A stretch of DNA of 64,000 nucleotides from Candidatus Rokuibacteriota bacterium (GCA_016184125.1 JACPDG010000045.1:18754-82753), one strand, 5' to 3'. Counted from the first letter of the stretch, positions 51,805 through 60,354 are shown. The notes: generated from the sequence alone by a model not told the origin. A program made the numbers and translations.

Positions 51805-52526
51805 CGCGGCTCTACGTCTATGCGCTGCTCGGGTCGCCGCCCGCGCGCGCGCCCGGCCGCGGGGTCGTCGCCGAGCCGGTCCGCATCGCGCGCGTCGGCC
51901 GCCTGTTCGCCGCCGTCGGCGCGATGCCGGAGGCACCACCGGCGCGGCCGGCGACGTTGCGCACCCATGACGCGGTCGTTCGCCGGCTTGCGCGAGCGAC
52001 CGGAGCGCTGCTTCCCGTCCGCTTCGGGACGCTCGTGGCCGGCGTGCGCGAGCTCTCGCGCGCGCTCGCGCCGCGAGCGGCCGAGCTCCGCGCGGCGCTC
52101 GCACTGGTCGAGGGGCGCGAGCAGATGACGCTCCGCGTCTTCGCCACGGCGGGGGCGCGGCAGCGGCGCGGCCGCGCCGGCGGCGGGCTCGGCCGTGAGC
52201 CTCTCCGGGACGTCGCTCCCGCCGCACGGCTCGGGCCCGGCGCACGGTATCTCGCCACGCGGATGCTCGCCGCGCGCCGGGCGCGGCGTGTCCCGGAGAT
52301 CGCCTGGCTGCGGCCGGCGCTGCGCCCGTTCGTCGCGGCCGAGCGCGTGGAACGGTACGACGCGCCGCCGCTCGTTGCCTCCGTCCATCATCTGATCCCG
52401 CGCGGCGATGCGCGGGCGTACCTCGCGGCGGTGGCCAGCGCGGCCACCGGGAGGCACGACGTGCGTGTGCTGCCGAGCGGTCCGTGTCCACCGTACGCGT
52501 TCGCGCCGGACACCGTCGGTCCGTGA
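51801..52526 (+). CDS. Gas vesicle protein GvpL/GvpF, second copy
   Basis: A 241-residue GvpL/F family member: TRLYVYALLGSPPARAPGRG, LRTHDAVVRRLARATGALLP, VRFGTLVAGVRELSRAL and the C-terminal PSGPCPPYAFA. More diverged than the copy at 50594 and very rich in Ala/Arg. Pairs of GvpF/L proteins in one operon are usual. 4-nt overlap with both neighbours. Confidence 0.85.
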   Translation: MTRLYVYALLGSPPARAPGRGVVAEPVRIARVGRLFAAVGAMPEAPPARPATLRTHDAVVRRLARATGALLPVRFGTLVAGVRELSRALAPRAAELRAALALVEGREQMTLRVFATAGARQRRGRAGGGLGREPLRDVAPAARLGPGARYLATRMLAARRARRVPEIAWLRPALRPFVAAERVERYDAPPLVASVHHLIPRGDARAYLAAVASAATGRHDVRVLPSGPCPPYAFAPDTVGP

Positions 52527-52987
52527 CACCCGGCAAGAAGCGTGCGGCGCCGTCGCGGAAGGCACGCACAACCACGAGGGGCGGCGCCAGCAGGACGACA
52601 GCGCGGCGACGCGCCGCGCCGCGCGGCGGGCCATCGGGCCGGGCGCGACCGGTGACCACGATCGGCACGCGCGAGCTCGCATCGCTCCGCCGCCAGCTCG
52701 AGCGCCGACTCCAGGACCGTCCGGTTCCGCGGTGGAACGCGAACCCCGAGGACGTGCGGCGGGCGGTCGCCAAGCTCGTCCTCACGCTCGTGGAGTTCCT
52801 GCGGCGGCTGATGGAGCGGCAGGCGATCCGGCGCATGGAAGCCAAGACGCTGAGCCGGGCGGAGACCGAGGCGGTCGGGCTTGCGCTGATGCGGCTGGAA
52901 GAGACGGTGCGCGACCTGGCGCGGCGCTTCAAGCTGCGGCCGGAGGATCTCAACCTCGACCTGGGCCCGCTCGGTCGCCTGATGTAG
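52523..52987 (+). CDS. gvpK: Gas vesicle protein GvpK
   Basis: A 154-residue accessory protein. After a basic Ser/Thr/Arg-rich N-terminal extension of about 55 residues comes GvpK: RWNANPEDVRRAVAKLVLTL, EFLRRLMERQAIRRMEAKTL, MRLEETVRDLARRFKLRPED, LNLDLGPLGRLM. GTG 52523 overlaps the previous stop. Last gene of the operon; GvpN, GvpO, GvpA and GvpC were not found in the window. Confidence 0.9.
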   Translation: MTPGKKRAAPSRKARTTTRGGASRTTARRRAAPRGGPSGRARPVTTIGTRELASLRRQLERRLQDRPVPRWNANPEDVRRAVAKLVLTLVEFLRRLMERQAIRRMEAKTLSRAETEAVGLALMRLEETVRDLARRFKLRPEDLNLDLGPLGRLM

Positions 52988-53022
52988 TCGCGTGGCGCGC
53001 CGATGGACCGGCCCCGATGGTG

Positions 53023-53028
53023 TAGCAT
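53023..53028 (+). promoter_or_regulatory. -10-like box before the thiolase-like gene
   Basis: TAGCAT in TGTAGCATGG, about 54 nt before ATG 53082, in the gap after gvpK. No good -35. Confidence 0.3.
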
Positions 53029-53081
53029 GGCCGCGCCGAGCGGTCGCACGAGACCCGTTCGTCACGCGAAGGAGGCGCCGC

Positions 53082-54308
53082 ATGGTCGTCCAGGAGCGTG
53101 GGATCAGAGACCGGTACTGCATCGTCGGCGTGGGTGAGACCGAGTACTCGCGCAACTCGGGCCGCACGACGCGCGCCATGGCGGTGGAAGCGATCCGCAA
53201 GGCCATCCTCGACGCGGGCCTCACCGCGGCCGGCGTCGACGGCATGCTCTCCTACCAGAACAACGACTCCACGTTCGCGCCGTTCGTGGCGTCGGACCTC
53301 GGCATCCGGCTCAACTTCTACATGGACGTCGTCGGCGGCGGGTCGTCCACCGAGGCGCTGATCGGCCTCGCCATGGGGGCGATCGAGGTCGGCATGTGCC
53401 GCACCGTCGCGATCTTCCGGTCGATGAACGGCTACACCGAGGTGCGGATCGGCGGGACCGGCGCGCGGGCGGCCGCGCCCGTGCGCGGGCCGGACCTCGC
53501 GCAACGGCCCTTCGGCATGACGAGCGCCGGCCAGAACTTCGCGATGACGTTCATGCGCCACATGTACGACTACGGCACGACGTCCGAGCAGGTCGCCCAC
53601 GTCAAGGTCGCGCACTCCAAGCACGCCTCGCAGAACCCGAAGGCGCTGCTCAAGGAACGCGTGACCGTTCAGGACGTCGTCGGCTCGCGGTGGATCGTGA
53701 AGCCGCTCCACCTGCTCGACTGCTGCGTCGAGACGGACAACGCCACGTGCGTGATCGTCACGTCGGCCGAGCGGGCCCGTGACCTGCGCCACCGGCCCAT
53801 CCACGTCATGGGCGTCGCCGGACGCGTGTCGAAGCCCCGCATCGACTTCCACTGGGCGCACGGGCCGATCAGCCGTGTCGCCGGGTACTACGCGAAGGAC
53901 ATCGTCTTCCCGATGGCCGGCATCGGTCCCGAGGACGTCGACGTCACCGGCTCCTACGACGCGTTCACGTTCACGACGATGCTCCAGCTCGAGGAGTACG
54001 GCTTCTGCAAGAAGGGCGAGGGCGGCGCGTACGTGTCGAGCGGCATCATCGAGCTCGGCGGCAAGCGCCCGAACAACACCTCCGGCGGCCATCTCTGCGA
54101 GGGCTATACGCACGGCATGTCGATGGTGATCGAGAACGTGCGCCAGCTCCGCGGCACGGTCGACGACGCCTGCCCCCGCGCCGCCGAGGGCGTCCACACC
54201 TACGACGACACGCCCGGCCGGTGCCGGCAGGTCAAGGACGCCGAGATCACGATGAACCTGGGATGGGCCGTCCCGCCGACGGGCAGCGCCCTCATCCTGC
54301 GCCGCTGA
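53082..54308 (+). CDS. Thiolase-like protein (SCP-x/lipid-transfer thiolase type)
   Basis: A 408-residue thiolase-fold protein: RYCIVGVGETEYSRNSGRTT, NFYMDVVGGGSSTEALIGLA, SAGQNFAMTFMRHMYDYGTT, and C-terminal SGGHLCEGYTHGMSMVIENV. The nucleophilic Cys of ordinary thiolases is not at its usual place; this class works with a DUF35 OB-fold partner, encoded next, in acyl-CoA carbon-carbon bond cleavage or retro-aldol reactions of side chains. AAGGAGG precedes ATG 53082. Confidence 0.87.
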   Translation: MVVQERGIRDRYCIVGVGETEYSRNSGRTTRAMAVEAIRKAILDAGLTAAGVDGMLSYQNNDSTFAPFVASDLGIRLNFYMDVVGGGSSTEALIGLAMGAIEVGMCRTVAIFRSMNGYTEVRIGGTGARAAAPVRGPDLAQRPFGMTSAGQNFAMTFMRHMYDYGTTSEQVAHVKVAHSKHASQNPKALLKERVTVQDVVGSRWIVKPLHLLDCCVETDNATCVIVTSAERARDLRHRPIHVMGVAGRVSKPRIDFHWAHGPISRVAGYYAKDIVFPMAGIGPEDVDVTGSYDAFTFTTMLQLEEYGFCKKGEGGAYVSSGIIELGGKRPNNTSGGHLCEGYTHGMSMVIENVRQLRGTVDDACPRAAEGVHTYDDTPGRCRQVKDAEITMNLGWAVPPTGSALILRR

Positions 54309-54328
54309 CCGTTCAACAGGAGACCTCG

Positions 54329-54835
54329 ATGCCCGAGCCCGTCCAGTACCGTGGCATGACGCTCGCCGTCCCCGACAACGACTCCGAGTGGAGGGAGTTC
54401 TACGCGCATGCGCGAGCGCACCGCCTCGTCATGCGGCGGTGCTCGGCGTGCGGTCTCATGCGCTACCCGCCGACGCACGCCTGCCCCTGGTGCATGGACC
54501 TCGGCTGGACGTGGCAGGAGGTGAGCGGCCGCGGGACGATCCATTCCTACGAGATCGTCGCGCACGCGATCCAGCCGGGCTTCAAGGACTGGACGCCCTA
54601 CCCCGTCGTGCTCGTCGAGCTCGACGAGCAGCGCGGACAGCCGACGCCGGACGAAGGTTTGCGGCTGGTGGCGAACCTCGTGACGCCCGACCTGAGGCCC
54701 GAAGCGGACAAGAACGTGGCGATCGGCAAGCGGGTGCGCGTGGTCTTCCAGGATCTGGCGGACCACATGGCGCTGCCCCAGTTCACGCTGACGGACGAGC
54801 CGGCCGAGGGCCGGGTGTGGCGCCTCGAGGGGTGA
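54329..54835 (+). CDS. Zn-ribbon/OB-fold (DUF35) partner of the thiolase-like protein
   Basis: A 168-residue protein with the rubredoxin-like zinc ribbon C-x2-C...C-x2-C (RRCSACGLMRYPPTHACPWC) followed by an OB fold (WQEVSGRGTIHSYEIVAHAI). Such proteins form complexes with SCP-x-type thiolases or MaoC hydratases and bind the acyl-CoA. ATG 54329 is preceded by AACAGGAGA, 20 nt after the thiolase stop. Confidence 0.9.
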   Translation: MPEPVQYRGMTLAVPDNDSEWREFYAHARAHRLVMRRCSACGLMRYPPTHACPWCMDLGWTWQEVSGRGTIHSYEIVAHAIQPGFKDWTPYPVVLVELDEQRGQPTPDEGLRLVANLVTPDLRPEADKNVAIGKRVRVVFQDLADHMALPQFTLTDEPAEGRVWRLEG

Positions 54836-54863
54836 GGCAGACCGCACGGCGACGTCAGCCTCC

Positions 54864-54892
54864 TTGCATCAAGGCATCATCACTCCTATGCT
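54864..54892 (+). promoter_or_regulatory. Promoter of the VapBC pair, probably leaderless
   Basis: TTGCAT at 54864-54869, 17-nt spacer, TATGCT at 54887-54892, then 7 nt to ATG 54900. No ribosome site lies before that ATG. Confidence 0.55.
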
Positions 54893-54899
54893 ATGGCGC

Positions 54900-55148
54900 A
54901 TGCGGACGACACTGACGCTGGACGATGATGTCGCGGCACTCCTCGAGCGCGAGCAGACACGGACCAAGAAGCCCCTCAAGCAGATCGTCAACGAGGCCCT
55001 GCGAGTCGGGCTGACCAGGCGGAAGGCACCCGGGCGGCCCGGTGAACCGTACCGGACGGAGGCCGTGTCCCTCGGGCGCTGTCTCGTCCCGAGCCTCGAC
55101 AACATCGCCGAGGTGCTCGCGATCTCGGAAGGCGAGGCCTACCGCTGA
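54900..55148 (+). CDS. vapB: VapB-type antitoxin
   Basis: An 82-residue protein beginning with the ribbon-helix-helix stretch MRTTLTLDDDVAALLERE, then KKPLKQIVNEALRVGL typical of VapB partners of PIN toxins; the C-terminal part should wrap the toxin. The start at 54900 is supported by the promoter just upstream. It overlaps the toxin gene by 4 nt. Confidence 0.87.
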   Translation: MRTTLTLDDDVAALLEREQTRTKKPLKQIVNEALRVGLTRRKAPGRPGEPYRTEAVSLGRCLVPSLDNIAEVLAISEGEAYR

Positions 55149-55591
55149 TCCTGGTCGACGCGAACCTGCTCGTCTACGCGCGGGTCGCCGAGCTTCCGCA
55201 GCACGCTGCCGCACGCGACTGGCTCGACGCACAACTGAACGGGACGACGCAGGTCGGGCTTCCGTGGCAGAGCGTCACGGCCTTCCTGCGCATCGTGACC
55301 AATCCACGGGTCTTCGAGCGGGCCGCGACGATCACGACGGCGTGGAACCAGGTCGAGCGCTGGCTGGACCGTGAGCCGGTCTGGGTGCCGACGCCGACGG
55401 AGCGCCATCGCGAGATTCTGGCCCGCCTGCTCCCCGACGCGGCCGGGCGCCCCGACCTCGTTCCCGACGCGCATCTCGCCGCGCTCGCCCTCGAACATGG
55501 TCTCACCCTGTACTCGACGGATGGCGATTTCGCTCGGTTTCGTGGACTACGCTGGGAGAACCCCCTGCGACCGCGCGAGCGTACGCGATGA
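55145..55591 (+). CDS. vapC: VapC-type PIN-domain toxin (CTG start)
   Basis: A 148-residue PIN ribonuclease: first acidic residue in LILVDANLLVYA, central NPRVFE region, then PDLVPDAHLAALALEHG and STDGDFARF with the late Asp residues. The family starts (M)ILVDANLL, which here falls on CTG 55145 overlapping the antitoxin stop (CTGA); the first ATG is 50 codons inside the domain at 55295, so CTG is the likely initiator. All catalytic acids appear intact. Confidence 0.85.
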   Translation: MILVDANLLVYARVAELPQHAAARDWLDAQLNGTTQVGLPWQSVTAFLRIVTNPRVFERAATITTAWNQVERWLDREPVWVPTPTERHREILARLLPDAAGRPDLVPDAHLAALALEHGLTLYSTDGDFARFRGLRWENPLRPRERTR

Positions 55592-55719
55592 GCGGTCCCG
55601 ACCTCGACGCCGCGCTCCGGCGGGCGCCGAGGCGTGAGAGTCGCAGGCAGTCCGCTCTCGAGGCGGCGGCGGCTCGACGGTTCAGGCTGCCAGCGTCCCG
55701 TGGCGCCGGCAGCGGACGG

Positions 55720-56127
55720 TCAGTCGCGCCTCGGACGCCGGCGACCGGGCGACACGACACGCAAGTCGAGCCAGCCCCTGGGGCCATCGAGGTGGAGGAT
55801 GGCGCGCCGGAGAAGATTACGGCCGAGCAACGCGTAGGGACGCTCCGTGACGAGGACGTCGAGGGCTTCCAGCCGGTGATCGTCGAGGTCGAAGTCGGCC
55901 GCGTAGACGATCACCTCGAGCGGCGCGCCTGAGAACCCGGACGCGCGGGCGACCCGAACCGCCGGGAGGTCGAGTCGCCGGGCGATGTGAAGAGGAAGGG
56001 TGCAAACATCGGCACCCGTATCCACCTTGCCATCGACCTCGACGGAATCGACGCCTCCGGGAGCGCGAACCACGATGGGAACGACCGGCGCCGGCGGCTC
56101 GAACGCCGTGCTGTATCGTCGTCTCAC
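55720..56127 (-). CDS. Retropepsin-like aspartyl protease
   Basis: A 135-residue single-domain aspartic protease of the retroviral fold: GKVDTGADVCTLPLHIARRL holds the catalytic DTGA, a flap region GFSGAPLEV follows, then the second hydrophobic-Gly element YALLGRNLLRR. It should act as a dimer in the cytoplasm. GTG 56127 overlaps the stop of the gene upstream (GTGA), tying it to the Phd/DUF5678-type protein. Cellular substrate unknown. Confidence 0.82.
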   Translation of the reverse strand: MRRRYSTAFEPPAPVVPIVVRAPGGVDSVEVDGKVDTGADVCTLPLHIARRLDLPAVRVARASGFSGAPLEVIVYAADFDLDDHRLEALDVLVTERPYALLGRNLLRRAILHLDGPRGWLDLRVVSPGRRRPRRD

Positions 56128-56528
56128 CGGAGCCGGAATCCGGGAAGGTCCAGGAGCGGTGGCGGCGCGCCGACGCGGCCAACGAAGAACGCCTTGTTCC
56201 CCAGTCGGCGAAACAGTCTGCGCGCGAGCCCCTCGGGATCGCCGCCCACGGCGACGACGCGCCCGGTTTGGATGCCCACCCAGCGGCCGCGGTAGCGGCG
56301 GCGCAGTCGCGGCTCGAGTCGCGCGAATGCGGCGCGCTCGCGTTCCCAGTCTCGCATGCGCGGACTCTCGTCCCGCCCGGAGCCGATTTCCGCCGGGAGC
56401 AACTGCGCCGCTGCCTTTCCGTACCGCGTCACGAGCACTCGCTCGCCGCGGGCCGCGCGCTGCACCAGCCTGGCCGCGTCCCGCTTCAGCTCGCGAACGC
56501 CGACCGAGGTAGTCAACATGGTGGTCAT
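56124..56528 (-). CDS. Phd-type antitoxin domain fused to a DUF5678-like domain
   Basis: A 134-residue protein. Residues about 1-50 are a Phd/YefM-type DNA-binding domain (TSVGVRELKRDAARLVQRA, GERVLVTRYGKAAAQLLP). Residues 60-134 match the DUF5678-like pattern found before retropepsin genes (WERERAAFARLEPRLRRRYR, GRWVGIQTGRVVAVGGD, LFRRLGNKAFFVGRVG). A second possible start is M4. No toxin of the Doc/YoeB type follows; instead a protease does. Confidence 0.78.
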   Translation of the reverse strand: MTTMLTTSVGVRELKRDAARLVQRAARGERVLVTRYGKAAAQLLPAEIGSGRDESPRMRDWERERAAFARLEPRLRRRYRGRWVGIQTGRVVAVGGDPEGLARRLFRRLGNKAFFVGRVGAPPPLLDLPGFRLR

Positions 56529-56613
56529 ACTACCATCCCGCTCGGCTGACGCGCGAGCGGTCAGAGCCGGCCCTTCGGCCCGTTCACGCGTAAGCCCGGC
56601 GAGCTCGACTCCG

Positions 56614-57360
56614 TCAGGCGCCGGAGCGGTGCGCGATGACGAGCCGGTAGCCGACATCCAGCTCCGGCCGGTCCACCAGCGCACCGTGGCGGCGCGCCCA
56701 CGTGCCGTCGCCGAGGTCCCTCGCGAGTCGCGCGAGCCCCGGCCCGACGTCGCGGAGCTTCGCGAACGTCGAGATCGCGCCCCGGACGCCCGCGTCCAGA
56801 TACGCGTGGGGCCGACGCCAGTACGCGCCGAGGAATCCGTCCACGCAGTCGTGCGGCACGCGGAGCGCGTGGACGTCCAGCGGCCCGAGCGCGCGCTCCA
56901 GCTCCGCGATCGGTGGAAAGATCCTCCGGTCGATCGCCAGGATCTCGGGGAAGTACGCGTCGACGAGCCAGAAGCCGGGGAAGGCCGGGTCCCAGGTGAC
57001 GATCACGATGCGACGGCGGGCAACCCGCACGACCTCGGCCAGGCCTCTGCCGCGGTCGGGCCAGTGGTGCACCGTCAGGATCGCGAGCGCCGCGTCGAAC
57101 GTCGCGTCGCGGAACGGCAGGTGCGTCGCGGACGCCTGGACGACGGCGCCGCCGGCGGCTCCCCGCTGGCGGATCATCCCCAGCGCAGGCTCCACGGCCA
57201 CGACCCGGCGGTCGACCGGCTCGTACGACCCTGCGCCGGCGCCGACGTTCACCACCGTCTGCGCCTCGCCGAGTGCGCGGCGCACCACGGCCGCGATCCG
57301 CGGATCAGGCCGGCGATACGTCGAGTAGGTGCGGCCGATCTCGTCGTAGAGCTGCGTCAC
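56614..57360 (-). CDS. SAM-dependent methyltransferase
   Basis: Class I methyltransferase of 248 residues: YDEIGRTYSTYRRPDPRIAA at the start, motif I VVNVGAGAGSYEP, acidic end of strand 2 VVAVEPALGMIRQR, motif IV region FDAALAILTVHHWPD. This type resembles small UbiE-like methyltransferases of unknown substrate. GTG 57360 is the start. It is the last gene of a possible run with the LLM oxidoreductase, 97 nt away. Confidence 0.85.
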   Translation of the reverse strand: MTQLYDEIGRTYSTYRRPDPRIAAVVRRALGEAQTVVNVGAGAGSYEPVDRRVVAVEPALGMIRQRGAAGGAVVQASATHLPFRDATFDAALAILTVHHWPDRGRGLAEVVRVARRRIVIVTWDPAFPGFWLVDAYFPEILAIDRRIFPPIAELERALGPLDVHALRVPHDCVDGFLGAYWRRPHAYLDAGVRGAISTFAKLRDVGPGLARLARDLGDGTWARRHGALVDRPELDVGYRLVIAHRSGA

Positions 57361-57457
57361 GCGCCCCCGAGTGGCAGGCGGCGTGGGACGCCGGTTCGCG
57401 GGTGCCCATGAACGCGCGAAGCTGCGCCCCGGGCCGGTTCACGGCACCTCTTGGTCT

Positions 57458-58450
57458 TCAAGGATGCTCGTCGCGCCGGCGGAGCGCGGGCATGACGCGC
57501 TCGCCGAAGAGCCGGAGCCCGCGCAGGGCCTCGTCCTGCGACACGCCCGGCCACTGCACGCGCGCCAGGAAGTAGTTGATCCCGAGCTCCTCGCCGTAGC
57601 GCTGGATCTGGCGCGCACAGCCGTCGGGATCACCGACGACGAACGCGTCACGCACGACGTCCTCGAACGTCGTGTCCACGTAGCCCCACGAGAAGTACGC
57701 TTCGTACTTCGTGTGCAGGTGCGCGCGGGCCGCGTCGCGGGCCTCGGCGTCGGTCGGCGCGACGAGCACCTCGCGGAAGATCGGATAGTCCCGCTCGAGC
57801 GGCCGCCCGAGCCGCGACAGCGCGCCACGATAGAGGTCGAGCTGGCGGCGGAGCTTTCCGAACTCGACGCCCGGGCCGATCATCCACGCGTCCCCGAGCC
57901 CGGCCGCGCGCTCGATCCCGCCGTCGGCCGTGGCGCCGATCCAGATCGGCGGCCGCGGCTTGCGCGTAGGCTGCATCGCGAGCGAGGCCTTGTCGACCTG
58001 ATAGAAGCGGCCCTTGAAGGTCACCTCGGGCTCCGTCCAGAGCTTCGTGATGAGCTGGAGGCCTTCCTCGAAGCGCGCTGCCCGCTCGCGGCGGGGCACA
58101 CCCATCGCCTCGAACTCGACCTCGCGGTAGCCCTGCGCGACCCCGAAGATCAGCCGCCCGCCGGTGATCGCGTCGAGCGTCGCGAAGTTCTCCGCGACCT
58201 CCACCGGCGGCTGGAGCGGCAGCACGTAGATGGCGGTGCCGAGCTCCATTGACCCGGCCTCGGCCGCCATGCGCGCGAGCATGGGCAGCGGCTGGAACGC
58301 CTGGAACTCGATCAGGTAGTGGTGAACCATCCAGACGGAGTCGAAGCCGAGGTCACCCGCGAGCCGGACCTGCTCGAGCATCTCGCGCGTCCGCACCACG
58401 GGCGATCCATCGCGCAGGTACTGCCCGGCCACGATCAGTCCGAACTTCAT
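57458..58450 (-). CDS. LLM-class flavin-dependent oxidoreductase
   Basis: Luciferase-like monooxygenase-fold enzyme of 330 residues using FMN or F420: MKFGLIVAGQYLRDGSPV, SVWMVHHYLIEFQAFQPLPM, GTAIYVLPLQPPVEVAENFA, DAITGGRLIFGVAQGYREVE, PPIWIGATADGGIERAAGLG. ATG 58450 overlaps the hyuB stop (ATGA). It likely acts on the same substrate pathway as the hydantoinase/oxoprolinase subunits. Confidence 0.92.
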   Translation of the reverse strand: MKFGLIVAGQYLRDGSPVVRTREMLEQVRLAGDLGFDSVWMVHHYLIEFQAFQPLPMLARMAAEAGSMELGTAIYVLPLQPPVEVAENFATLDAITGGRLIFGVAQGYREVEFEAMGVPRRERAARFEEGLQLITKLWTEPEVTFKGRFYQVDKASLAMQPTRKPRPPIWIGATADGGIERAAGLGDAWMIGPGVEFGKLRRQLDLYRGALSRLGRPLERDYPIFREVLVAPTDAEARDAARAHLHTKYEAYFSWGYVDTTFEDVVRDAFVVGDPDGCARQIQRYGEELGINYFLARVQWPGVSQDEALRGLRLFGERVMPALRRRDEHP

Positions 58451-60342
58451 CGGCACGTCTCCTTGTCGTTCGCCGCCGTTGCCCTTCGGCGCGCCCGCAG
58501 CGCTGCGGTCGCTTCCGCATCGGCCCTGCAGGTCGTCGCATCGACGACGACCCCGTAGGCCTCGCGCGCGCGCTCGACGCTGACGTGGCCGAGGGCGACG
58601 TCGCGCGCGACCAGCTCGGGATCCCGGTCGAGCGGATCCCCGTAGCCTCCGGAGCCCGACACCGAGAGGCTGACGAGGTCGCCGCGCTCGATCGGATAGA
58701 TCGCCTTCGGGTGCAGCACCTGCTCGCGCGGCGTGCCGGGGTTCAGCACGGTGCGGCCGAGCGCGCCCGGCTCGCCGCCGAACAGGCCCGGCGGCGCGAA
58801 GCGGTGGCGGTCGGACAGGTTCGAGAGCTTCCCTCGCTCGCCCAGGAAGCGAATGTCCTTGCGCAGCCCCGAGCTGCCCCGGAAGCGGCCGGGACCCGAC
58901 GAGTCGCGGATCAGCTCGAGCCGCTCGACGACGATCGGGTAGTTCGACTCGTTGACCTCGACCGGGATGTTCTCGAGGTTGAACGAGCCGCACACCGCCT
59001 CGGCGCCGTCCGTGTGCGGCCGGGCGCCCATCCCGCCCACGATGATGTCGTAGTAGACGAAGCGCCGGCCACGCGCCGGATCGCGCCCCTCGAAGATCGG
59101 GTTCGCCCAGTGCGACGACGACGCGATCACGCGGTCGGGCACGGCGTGCGCGAGCGCCTGGAGGATCACGTCGACGATGCGCTGCTGCATCACCGCGCGC
59201 GCGCCCGCGGCCGCCGGCGGGCGCGGGTTGAACAGCGAGCCTTCCGGGGCGTACGCGCGGATCGGTCGCATCGTCCCGGCGTTTTGCGGGATCGAGGACT
59301 GCACCAGCGCGGACTTCACGGTGTGCCAGGTATAGGCGAGCGTGTAGTTGAACGGGCTGTTGATCCCCGACGCCGTCTGGTCGCTCGACCCGGTGAAGTC
59401 GACGGTGATCTCGTCGCCGTCGACGATCACGGTGACGAAGACGCGGAGCGGATCCGTGCCGCGGCCGCAGTCGTCGTAGAAGTCCTCGGCCTCGTACCGG
59501 CCGGCCGGCACCGTCCGGATCGCGGCGCGCATCTCGCGCTCGGAGTGCGCGAGGATCTCGTCCCACGTCGCGAGCACGATGTCGGCGCCGTACCGGTCGA
59601 ACAGCTCGACGAGCCGCACCTCCGCGACGCGGCCGGAGCTCCGCATCGCCTTGAGGTCGCCCTCGACGATCTCGGGCAGCCGCACGTTGCCCTTGATGAT
59701 CCGCATGACCTCCCGGTTGACCTCGCCCGCGCGCCAGAGCTTCGTCGGCAGGATGCGGATGCCTTCCTGGTAGAACTCCGTGATCCCCTCGACCGCCTGC
59801 GACCCCGCCGCGGCGCCGCCGACGTCGACCTGGTGGGCGCAGTTCACGGCGAAGCCGACGAGCCGGCCGCGGTGGAACACGGGCGTCGTCATGAAGAAGT
59901 CGGGCAGGTGGCCCGAGCCCATGTAGAGGTCGTTCAGGACGATGGCGTCGCCGGGGGCGAGCGCGTCGGGCGGGTACTCGCGAAGCACGTGACCGACGAG
60001 CGACGGCATGGAGCCCAGGTGGCCGGGGCTGAAGTCGCCCTGCGCGATCATCTGGCCGCGCGGGTCGAACAGCGCGACCGAGAAGTCGCGGCCCTCGCGC
60101 ACCGCCTGCGAGTACGCGGTCTTGCGCAGCGCGGTGCCCGCTTCCTCCGCGATGGACCGGAGCGCGGCCCAGACGACGGCTCTCGTGATCTTGTCGAAGG
60201 GGGCCTCGACGGCCCCCTCGGGCGCGTCCGCGCGCCCCTCCGAGCCTCCCCCTTCGGTTGCGCCGGCGAAGCCGGCGCTCGAACGCGGCTTGGACTTCGC
60301 GTGAGGAAACTCCGGAGGGTCGGGCTCGTCTCGATGGTTCAC
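58447..60342 (-). CDS. hyuB: Hydantoinase B/oxoprolinase family protein (HyuB)
   Basis: A 631-residue subunit of an ATP-dependent hydantoinase, oxoprolinase or acetophenone-carboxylase-like enzyme. Body from about residue 45: ITRAVVWAALRSIAEEAGTA, VLNDLYMGSGHLPDFFMTTP, FTGSSDQTASGINSPFNYTL, and the late RGSSGLRKDIRFLG block. Residues about 12-45 (GATEGGGSEGRADAPEGAVE) are low complexity and may come from an inserted repeat-like segment; family members normally start near the body. 12 nt after hyuA. Confidence 0.92.
   Translation of the reverse strand: MNHRDEPDPPEFPHAKSKPRSSAGFAGATEGGGSEGRADAPEGAVEAPFDKITRAVVWAALRSIAEEAGTALRKTAYSQAVREGRDFSVALFDPRGQMIAQGDFSPGHLGSMPSLVGHVLREYPPDALAPGDAIVLNDLYMGSGHLPDFFMTTPVFHRGRLVGFAVNCAHQVDVGGAAAGSQAVEGITEFYQEGIRILPTKLWRAGEVNREVMRIIKGNVRLPEIVEGDLKAMRSSGRVAEVRLVELFDRYGADIVLATWDEILAHSEREMRAAIRTVPAGRYEAEDFYDDCGRGTDPLRVFVTVIVDGDEITVDFTGSSDQTASGINSPFNYTLAYTWHTVKSALVQSSIPQNAGTMRPIRAYAPEGSLFNPRPPAAAGARAVMQQRIVDVILQALAHAVPDRVIASSSHWANPIFEGRDPARGRRFVYYDIIVGGMGARPHTDGAEAVCGSFNLENIPVEVNESNYPIVVERLELIRDSSGPGRFRGSSGLRKDIRFLGERGKLSNLSDRHRFAPPGLFGGEPGALGRTVLNPGTPREQVLHPKAIYPIERGDLVSLSVSGSGGYGDPLDRDPELVARDVALGHVSVERAREAYGVVVDATTCRADAEATAALRARRRATAANDKETCR
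60199..60262 (-). repeat. Repeat-like GC-rich segment at the hyuB 5' end
   Basis: AGGGGGCCTCGACGGCCCCC and a following GGGCGCGTCCGCGCGCCCC inverted pair resemble modules of the dispersed repeat and encode the non-conserved N-terminal residues of HyuB. Membership in the family is less certain than for other copies. Confidence 0.4.
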
Positions 60343-60354
60343 GGGTGCTCGCTC

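Noticed and set aside
55588..55932. 114-codon plus-strand frame starting with a 4-nt overlap after vapC
   Set aside because: It runs antisense over the retropepsin gene, lacks any motif and has composition like other shadow frames.
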